From UBA1731 sp963626295 (GTDB lineage Bacteria; Verrucomicrobiota; Kiritimatiellia; RFP12; UBA1067): DNA of 7,119 bases. The notes under the pieces are model-generated. The model did not search any database. It saw nothing but the letters and a program-made list of their open reading frames with translations, and had not been told where the DNA came from. Location of the stretch: NCBI GenBank assembly GCA_963626295.1, contig CAVFWS010000095.1, positions 1 to 7,119 of the forward strand, read 5' to 3'. Both the position numbers and the translations under genes were made by a program. Numbering within the stretch: position 1 is the first letter of the stretch; every line of letters starts with the position of its first letter. This document shows, piece by piece, positions 1-4,928 of this stretch.

Positions 1-3
1 GTT

Positions 4-76
4 TCGGACAGGTTAAATGCACGTCAGGGCGATTCGTTGCATTTAACCTGCCGACGGTTGCATTTACTTTGTCCGG
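4..76. repeat. Three-copy ~20-nt repeat cluster (one inverted, two direct)
   Basis: Three related units share the core TGCATTTA. Copy A lies on the minus strand at 4-23; copies B and C lie on the plus strand at 36-55 and 57-76, in the same orientation and 21 bp apart. A and B share 13 perfect bases (TGCATTTAACCTG), so 9-21 and 38-50 form a perfect inverted repeat with a 16-nt spacer. A and C share both ends: TGCATTTA, and TGTCCG at 70-75 against CGGACA at 5-10. They match at 14 of 17 positions. There is no T-run after the stem, so it does not look like an intrinsic terminator. It could be an operator array, a small mobile or REP-like element, an insertion-sequence end, or a structured 3' end of an upstream transcript. 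The sequence alone does not decide between these. Confidence 0.75.
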
Positions 77-125
77 CGACCCGCAAGGAGAAGACCGCTA
101 AAACCGAGACCATGTATCGGGCAAA

Positions 126-136
126 TGTGGTATAAT
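126..136 (+). promoter_or_regulatory. Extended -10 promoter for the tadC operon
   Basis: TGTGGTATAAT is a full match to the extended -10 consensus (TRTGnTATAAT) of primary-sigma promoters. No convincing TTGACA-like -35 box lies 16-18 bp upstream, which is typical of extended -10 promoters. The expected transcription start is near position 143, only a few bases before the first possible start codons of the TadC-like gene (GTG 147, ATG 153). The same 12-mer, ATGTGGTATAAT, recurs at 7108-7119. Confidence 0.72.
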
Positions 137-152
137 TGGCGACCTTGTGCAG

Positions 153-1067
153 ATGATCGCAAGTCAGATACCTGTTATGCTTGCATGGGCCGTGGCTGCG
201 GCCCTCTTGGCCTATTATGCCGTCTCCGTCGCATCGGAGATAACGTACGTGACCTTGGCGGATGGACGCAAGACCGAGCGCAAGCTCCCCCTCGTGTTCC
301 GTCTTCTCCTGCCGTTCGTCCCGAATCTCTCAAGGATTGTCGCGTTGCCATCGTTCGCCGGCGCCAGGGATACCGCCGAGTGGATGATCGTCGCGTGCGG
401 CCTGGAGGGGCTGCTTTCGGGCGCGGAGTTCGTCGCCCTGAAGATGCTCGTGCCGCTCGTCTGCGGATCGGCATTCGCCATCGCGATACTGTCGGTCAGC
501 GCAATGGCCCCGGACTCTTTCATCGCCGGGAATTGCGTGATCCTGATATTGATGGGATTCCTATACTTCTATGCCTATCCCTTGCTGTGGCTCCGCAAGG
601 CCCTGAAGATCCGCCACGAGTCGATAATGCTCTCGCTGCCTTTCGTGCTCGATCTGCTTACGCTGTCGGTGGAGGCGGGGATGGACTTCATGAGTGCGCT
701 CCAGCGCAACTGCGAGAGGCGCAGGATTGATCCACTGAACGAAGAGCTGATACGGATGACCCGCGAGATACAGATGGGGATCGCGAGAAGGGTGGCTCTC
801 CGCAACATGGCGGACCGTGTGCGCCAGCCAGACCTGCGGTCGGTATCCCATGCGCTCATACAGGCGGACGAGCTTGGCGTACCCATTGCTCCGATCCTCC
901 GCATACAGTCGGAGCAGCTGCGTTCGCGCAGGTTTGACCGCGCCGAGAAACTGGCGAACGAGGCGCCGGTGAAGATGCTTGGTCCGCTTCTGCTGTGCAT
1001 ATTCCCGGCGGTAATGATCGTGCTGCTTGCCCCTATACTTCTTGAGGCTGTGAAGAACATCATGTGA
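153..1067 (+). CDS. TadC-like type II secretion system F (T2SSF) family inner-membrane protein
   Basis: This is probably the TadC-type platform protein of a Tad/Flp pilus or related secretion machine; in that family it sits in the inner membrane with TadB and couples to the ATPase TadA. About 304 residues are encoded. There are hydrophobic helices near residues 5-27, 97-118, 127-147 and 274-298. Residues ~155-295 carry the T2SSF signature: LPFVLDLLTLSVEAGMDF, a central LRSVSHALIQADELG stretch, and a closing APVKMLGPLLLCIFPAVM helix, very close in pattern to TadC C-termini. GTG 147 is an alternative start two codons upstream; an in-frame TAA at 99-101 rules out a longer protein with a standard start. 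No Shine-Dalgarno sequence precedes either start, and the promoter predicts a 5' leader of only 4-10 nt. The partner genes tadA and tadB are not in the window. The family is clear; the TadC subtype is likely. Confidence 0.88.
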   Translation: MIASQIPVMLAWAVAAALLAYYAVSVASEITYVTLADGRKTERKLPLVFRLLLPFVPNLSRIVALPSFAGARDTAEWMIVACGLEGLLSGAEFVALKMLVPLVCGSAFAIAILSVSAMAPDSFIAGNCVILILMGFLYFYAYPLLWLRKALKIRHESIMLSLPFVLDLLTLSVEAGMDFMSALQRNCERRRIDPLNEELIRMTREIQMGIARRVALRNMADRVRQPDLRSVSHALIQADELGVPIAPILRIQSEQLRSRRFDRAEKLANEAPVKMLGPLLLCIFPAVMIVLLAPILLEAVKNIM

Positions 1068-1072
1068 AGGAA
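1067..1072 (+). promoter_or_regulatory. Ribosome binding site deciding the FHA gene start
   Basis: AAGGAA begins on the last base of the tadC-like stop codon and lies 9 nt before ATG 1082. The competing start GTG 1064 would overlap the tadC stop as GTGA, but has only a weak GAAGA before it. This favours ATG 1082. Confidence 0.55.
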
Positions 1073-1081
1073 CTGTTCCGT

Positions 1082-2431
1082 ATGGAAACGAAAACACCAA
1101 GTCTATTAGTGACCGTTGGCCCATTGGCGGGTCGGAGCTTTTCGGTTTCTGGGTCAGGGATCCGGCTTGGACGCTCTTCGTCGTGCGAGATATCGATTGA
1201 GGATCCCGCGCTGTCGAGGAACCAGTGCCTTTTCGAGCTGCGCGACGGCAAGATATGGATTACCGACCTTGCGAGCGCTAACGGCACTGCCGTAAACGAA
1301 GAGGAGCTCGGCACGTCGAGCTATGAGCTGAAGCCGGGAGACCGCATCGCCGCGGGGGACAGCGAGCTCGTGGTCGTCGGGGACGGGGAAGATGCGGGCA
1401 AGACCGCGTCTGAAGCCGCTCCGCAGGGTGATGGACAGGCGGGTGGCGACGTCGATCTTGGGCTTTCCTCCAACGGCGACGGAACGGGTGGACAGGGCGC
1501 CAAGCGTCAGAAGGGGTCGCCGATGCGACTTGTGCTGTGGCTGCTTCTGATCGCCGTGCTTGGCGGATCCGCCGCCGCGATATTGCTTGTGCCGAGAAGC
1601 GTCCCCGGCGCCACCTCCATCCTGAAGCCGCTTGCCAGCGCGAAGCTGTGGTCGGTGTCGTACGAGAAGGTGGAGGCCACGACCAAGGGCATCTGCCGGT
1701 ATGCGGTGACCGTCGACGAGAAAGGGACGATATCCGCAACGCTGGACGACGTGCCGGACAGCGACAGGCACATGAAGAAGTCCGCCCAGCTCTCGGACAA
1801 GGCACGCGGAGAGCTGGACCGCATGTTCGCGTCCTCGGCATTCTACAGGCTTGACGGGGTGTACGCCGGCACGGCGCGTCCGGGGGAACTCAACCGCTAC
1901 GAGTTCCGCATTGCGCGGGGCGGCAAAGTGTTCTCCTGCCTCGTAGAGAACGCGCCGGAGCCCGCCGCGTTCCGCGAGATGCGGCTTGCGCTCGAGACGT
2001 TTTCGCAGAATGAGCTTGGGGTATGGGCAATCCAGTATTCCGCAGAAGACCTTTCGGAGCGGAGCCAGTCGGTCAGGGGCGCGGCGGACGCGAAGTGGGA
2101 GGAGCGCGACGTGAACTACGGCAATCTGGCGGCCGCGCTCAAGCTCTATGACGAGGCCGTGATGTACCTTGAGACCGTGAACCCGAAGCCCGATGACTAC
2201 GGCGAGCTGATAACGAAGCGAGACATGGTGAGGGCAGAGCTCGAGCGTCGCTACAAGGATCAGCGTTTCGAGGCCGACCGTGCGGTCAACATGGGCGACT
2301 GGGAGCGGGCCAGGCGCGAATTGCGGATCTTGTGTGAACTTGTGCCGGATCAGCAGGATCCGCGCCATGCCGAGGCGGCGGCGAAGCTCATGGATGTTGA
2401 CAACCGTCTGAAGAAGGGGGCTTCGAAATGA
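1082..2431 (+). CDS. FHA-domain single-pass membrane protein
   Basis: This is a 449-residue protein, counting from ATG 1082; GTG 1064 would add six residues. Residues ~5-98 form an FHA domain, a phosphothreonine-peptide reader. Visible motifs are IRLGRSSSCEISI (G30, R31), SRNQ (S45, R46) and LASANGTAVN (N67, G68, T69). The usual SRxH histidine is glutamine here. A Gly/Asp-rich linker (~99-140) ends in a basic stretch before one membrane helix at ~148-170, so by the positive-inside rule the FHA domain is cytoplasmic and the rest extracytoplasmic. Residues ~185-310 are a beta-rich domain I do not recognise with certainty; its rhythm recalls DUF6438-type domains. Residues ~335-435 are charged, helical and TPR-like. 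FHA proteins often accompany Tad and type VI machines, and adjacency to the TadC-like gene suggests an accessory or regulatory role. The FHA and membrane-helix calls are firm; the function is inferred. Confidence 0.87.
   Translation: METKTPSLLVTVGPLAGRSFSVSGSGIRLGRSSSCEISIEDPALSRNQCLFELRDGKIWITDLASANGTAVNEEELGTSSYELKPGDRIAAGDSELVVVGDGEDAGKTASEAAPQGDGQAGGDVDLGLSSNGDGTGGQGAKRQKGSPMRLVLWLLLIAVLGGSAAAILLVPRSVPGATSILKPLASAKLWSVSYEKVEATTKGICRYAVTVDEKGTISATLDDVPDSDRHMKKSAQLSDKARGELDRMFASSAFYRLDGVYAGTARPGELNRYEFRIARGGKVFSCLVENAPEPAAFREMRLALETFSQNELGVWAIQYSAEDLSERSQSVRGAADAKWEERDVNYGNLAAALKLYDEAVMYLETVNPKPDDYGELITKRDMVRAELERRYKDQRFEADRAVNMGDWERARRELRILCELVPDQQDPRHAEAAAKLMDVDNRLKKGASK
2414..2420 (+). 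promoter_or_regulatory. Ribosome binding site of the PEGA gene
   Basis: AAGGGGG lies 7 nt before ATG 2428, inside the end of the FHA gene. Together with the ATGA overlap (2428-2431) it fixes the PEGA start and suggests translational coupling. Confidence 0.6.
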
Positions 2432-3762
2432 AGATTGGATCCACAACGAGCCGAATCGCAGGCTGCCTCGCCGCTTTCCTCGCGGCGATGACGCTCCCGG
2501 CCGCGCCGACCCGCATTGACGTCACGGCGCGTCCCGAAGGCGCGAAGGTCATGGTGGACGGAGTGTCGAAGGGCATTGTCCCGGTGTCGGTATTTGACGT
2601 TGGCGAAGGATCGCACCTGCTGCGGATCGAGGCCCCTGGGCACCGCTTCGTCGAGGAGGTGCTGTCCGTAAAGGACGGGGACTTCCTGCGCAAAGACTAT
2701 GAGCTGGAGCCGGAGAAGGGGCTTCTCCTCGTGAAGACGGACCCCGAGGGGGCAAACGTGAGGCTTGGCGGCGTGTCGCTTGGCACTACGCCATTGCTTG
2801 TCACCACGCTTGACACGGACAATGCCTACTCGCTCGACCTTGAGAGCATCGGCTTCCAGACGAAGCGCATCAACGTTGCACTCTCCGGGCGCACACCGGT
2901 GGCAAGGTTGGAGAAGCTCGTCCTCGATTCCGGCATCGTGGAGTGCAAGTCGTCTCCGGCCGGCGCATCGGTGCTGGTGAACGGGATCGTGCGCGGCGTC
3001 ACGCCGTGCGTGGTCGAGCGGGTCCCGAAGGGATACGCGACGATCGTGTTCAAGATGAAGGGATACGAGGAGGAGAAGCGCGAGCTGCGCATAGTCCCCG
3101 GCGACCGGCAGGAGCTTTCGCTCTCGCTGCAGGGACGGCCGGCCAGGATGTCCGTGATATCCTCGCCGGAGAATGCCCGCGTGACCGTTGACGACAACTA
3201 CGTGGGGAAGACCCCCGTGACGATATCCCCGATCCGTCCGGGAGCGCATACCATAAAGGCCGAGCTTGCCGGGTATGCGCCGGTGTTCAAGACCGTGGTG
3301 ATCGAGAACGGCGGAGACACCACGGAGATGTTCAAGTTCGAGTCCGTGCTTGGATGGATAGAGGTGGTCACGATGCCGCCAGGAGCGAAGGTGCTTGTCG
3401 ACGGCAAGGCGATGGGCGCGACGTCGGCGCATCGCGGGAGGAAGGCGGACCTTTCCGGCGTCAAGTCCGACACCCTCTACCTCCGCGACATAGAGGCCGG
3501 CGAGCATGAGGTCACCCTCCACATGCGCGGGTATGCGGAGGTGAAGCGCAAGGTAACCGTGGAGGCCAAGAAGGGCGTTCCGCTTAAGGCGAAGATGAAG
3601 CGGATATTCATCGCCGACACCGAGATCGAGACGGTGAACGGCACTTACCGCGGGGTCCTGATGGACAGCGACAACCTCGATACGTACAGGCTTGAGGTCA
3701 AGGAGGGGATAACGCAGGACTTCCGCAAGACGGACGTCCGTTCGATCCGGTCGCTCGAGTGA
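2428..3762 (+). CDS. Exported protein with five PEGA repeats
   Basis: The protein has 444 residues. An N-terminal signal peptide (basic start, hydrophobic 10-23, likely cleavage after the alanines at 25-26) sends it to the periplasm or cell surface. Five PEGA-type repeats follow, with motif lines RPEGAKVMVDG (35-45), DPEGANVRLGG (105-115), SPAGASVLVNG (176-186), SPENARVTVDD (246-256) and MPPGAKVLVDG (316-326). Most continue with the family's G-xTP turn and a closing GY or GF. The fifth repeat carries about 20 extra residues (~329-350). The last ~50 residues (393-444) form a small separate beta-rich unit that recalls bacterial Sm/SH3-like domains. No catalytic motif is visible. PEGA domains are structurally simple beta units usually found in surface or envelope proteins. 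The gene overlaps the FHA gene by 4 nt, so the two are probably made together. A structural or scaffolding role in the envelope module is inferred. Confidence 0.9.
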   Translation: MKIGSTTSRIAGCLAAFLAAMTLPAAPTRIDVTARPEGAKVMVDGVSKGIVPVSVFDVGEGSHLLRIEAPGHRFVEEVLSVKDGDFLRKDYELEPEKGLLLVKTDPEGANVRLGGVSLGTTPLLVTTLDTDNAYSLDLESIGFQTKRINVALSGRTPVARLEKLVLDSGIVECKSSPAGASVLVNGIVRGVTPCVVERVPKGYATIVFKMKGYEEEKRELRIVPGDRQELSLSLQGRPARMSVISSPENARVTVDDNYVGKTPVTISPIRPGAHTIKAELAGYAPVFKTVVIENGGDTTEMFKFESVLGWIEVVTMPPGAKVLVDGKAMGATSAHRGRKADLSGVKSDTLYLRDIEAGEHEVTLHMRGYAEVKRKVTVEAKKGVPLKAKMKRIFIADTEIETVNGTYRGVLMDSDNLDTYRLEVKEGITQDFRKTDVRSIRSLE

Positions 3763-4524
3763 TGAAGTGCCGCCTCGATAATGCGCTTGCCGCACGGGGC
3801 CTTGCCGCATCGCGCAACATGGCGCAGGCGCTTGTCATCGAAGGCAAGGTGCGCGTGAACGGACAGGTCGCGGCCAAGCCCTCCCGGATGGTCGCCGACG
3901 GCGACCGGATAGAGGTTGAGGCTCCGCCGCGATTCGTATCCAGGGGCGGCGAGAAGCTGGAGGGCGCATTTGCCGCGTTCCCGGAATGGAATGTAGATGG
4001 GCGCATTTGCCTGGACGTCGGCGCGTCCACCGGGGGCTTTACGGATTGCCTACTTCAGCATGGCGCGAAAATGGTGATGGCGGTCGACGTGGGCACCAAC
4101 CAGCTCGCGTGGAAATTGCGGTCCGATCCGAGGGTGTGGGCGCGCGAGAACTTCAACGCGAGATACATGACCGCTGCGGATATCCCGAACCGTCCGTCGC
4201 GGGCCGTGACGGACGTGAGCTTCATTTCGCTTAGGCTCAGCCTCCCGCCGATGGCCGATGNNNNNNNNNNAGCCGGGAGGGGAGATCGTGTCCCTCATAA
4301 AGCCGCAGTTCGAGGCGGGACGCGGCCTCGCCCCCGGAGGCGTTGTCGTTGATCCCGAGGTGCGCAGGCGCGTGGTGGACGACATATCGGCGTTTGGGCA
4401 GGAGTCGCTCGGACTATCGCTGCTTGGCGTGGAGGAGTCGCCGATCCGGGGGCGCGACAAGGGGAATGTTGAATATCTTGCATGGTGGAGAAAGCCCGTT
4501 GACGGGCAAGGGAGTGGCGATTGA
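3762..4524 (+). CDS. tlyA: TlyA-family rRNA 2'-O-methyltransferase (interrupted by assembly gap)
   Basis: TlyA enzymes methylate ribose 2'-OH groups of cytidines in 23S rRNA, and in some species also 16S rRNA, using S-adenosylmethionine. They are often annotated as hemolysin A. Residues 3-52 form an S4 RNA-binding domain (RLDNALAARGLAASR, VRVNG). SRGGEKLEGA (60-69) is the family linker, and LDVGASTGGFTDCLL (84-98) is the SAM-binding loop. TDVSFISLRLSLPP (150-163) follows. After the gap come KPQFEAGR, GGVVVDP and a terminal SPIRG-KGNVEYL. The family's proposed K-D-K-E tetrad seems kept: K65, D151, the K of KPQFE and the E of NVEYL. Ten Ns break the reading frame, so any automatic call will split or truncate the gene. 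Without the gap it would be about 250 residues, normal for TlyA. ATG 3762 overlaps the PEGA stop by one base; no clear Shine-Dalgarno is seen, so coupling is likely. Confidence 0.9.
4261..4270. other. Assembly gap of ten Ns inside tlyA
   Basis: Ten unknown bases separate the two halves of tlyA. Upstream coding ends in frame with one spare base (G4260). Downstream coding resumes at CCG 4273 (PGGE), preceded by nAG. The two halves join in frame only if the true missing length is a multiple of three, so the ten-base run is a placeholder or a misestimate. Homologues usually have only a few residues here (for example MADVLKPGGE), so the real gap is probably short. Confidence 0.97.
4508..4514 (+). 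promoter_or_regulatory. Ribosome binding site of the lipoprotein gene
   Basis: AAGGGAG lies 9 nt upstream of ATG 4524, inside the last codons of tlyA. It supports ATG 4524 over the overlapping TTG 4521. Confidence 0.6.
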
Positions 4525-4928
4525 TGCGAGCTGGCATGCTTGTTGTCGCGGGGGCCGTGTTTGCGCTTGTGTGCGGTTGCGCGCACGAGACGTACGTTGT
4601 GGACGCAAAGCACCCCGAGGTTGAGTACACGGAAAGCGGCGACCTGAAGTGGCATGGCCGCTTCATCGAGCCCGCGGAGCTCCCGAAGCTGCTCGATAAA
4701 TCCGGGGTCGACAGGAAATCCCAGATAGACATACGGGTGCCGCCCGGCATCCAAAGCCTCAAGGGGCCACGCCAACTGCTGTTCCTGCTGCGGCGGGCCG
4801 GATACACGCGCGGTGTGCTTGTCACCGAGAAGCGGGCGTATTCCTATTCGAAGACCGCCGAGCAGCGCATCCCGGTGCAGCAGCCGGCCCCGGCGCCGCA
4901 GGGGAAGCGCAGGATAAGGTACAAATGA
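4524..4928 (+). CDS. Small lipoprotein with ExbD/TolR-like domain (hypothetical)
   Basis: This gene codes for 134 residues. The N-terminus is a lipoprotein signal (basic start, hydrophobic 5-16, lipobox VCGC), with C19 the likely lipidated residue; C17 is a poorer candidate. The mature part runs beta-alpha-beta-alpha-beta: LKWHGRFIEPAELPKLLDKS (41-60), QIDIRVPPGI (67-76), a helix PRQLLFLLRRAGY (82-94) and GVLVTEKR (97-104). This order, with the phrase RRAGY followed by a VLVT strand, is what the periplasmic domain of ExbD and TolR looks like. Here it would be anchored by a lipid instead of the usual membrane helix. The C-terminal ~25 residues are Gln/Pro/Ala then Arg/Lys rich and probably disordered. 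ATG 4524 shares one base with the tlyA stop. No named family is recognised with certainty; the lipoprotein call is good and the fold is an inference. Confidence 0.78.
   Translation: MRAGMLVVAGAVFALVCGCAHETYVVDAKHPEVEYTESGDLKWHGRFIEPAELPKLLDKSGVDRKSQIDIRVPPGIQSLKGPRQLLFLLRRAGYTRGVLVTEKRAYSYSKTAEQRIPVQQPAPAPQGKRRIRYK
4916..4919 (+). promoter_or_regulatory. Ribosome binding site of ligA
   Basis: AAGG (within AGGATAAGG) lies 5 nt before ATG 4925. The ligA ATG overlaps the lipoprotein stop as ATGA (4925-4928), indicating coupled translation. Confidence 0.5.

Noticed and set aside
4..76. A small CRISPR array
   Set aside because: There are only three units, one is inverted, spacing is irregular (13 and about 1 nt between units), and no cas gene is present.
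85..135. A seven-codon open frame (ATG 112 to TAA 133-135) after the AAGGAG at 85-90, as a possible leader peptide
   Set aside because: The Shine-Dalgarno-like sequence is 21 nt from the ATG, too far, and the frame runs through the -10 element rather than lying in a transcript from it.
125..730. A plus-strand frame starting at ATG 125
   Set aside because: Its start codon lies inside the promoter core, the translation is Arg-rich with no domain, and it overlaps the conserved T2SSF frame.
1154..2446. A 430-codon minus-strand open frame opposite the FHA gene
   Set aside because: No domain is visible, it is Arg/Leu/His rich, and the opposite strand encodes a clear FHA domain and membrane helix.
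2350..3810. A 486-codon minus-strand open frame opposite the PEGA gene
   Set aside because: It has shadow-frame composition with no motif or plausible start signal; the plus-strand PEGA protein has a signal peptide and five clear repeats.
3762..4524. Reading the TlyA-like gene as a hemolysin or toxin
   Set aside because: The S4 plus SAM-methyltransferase architecture marks an rRNA 2'-O-methyltransferase; the hemolysin label is historical.
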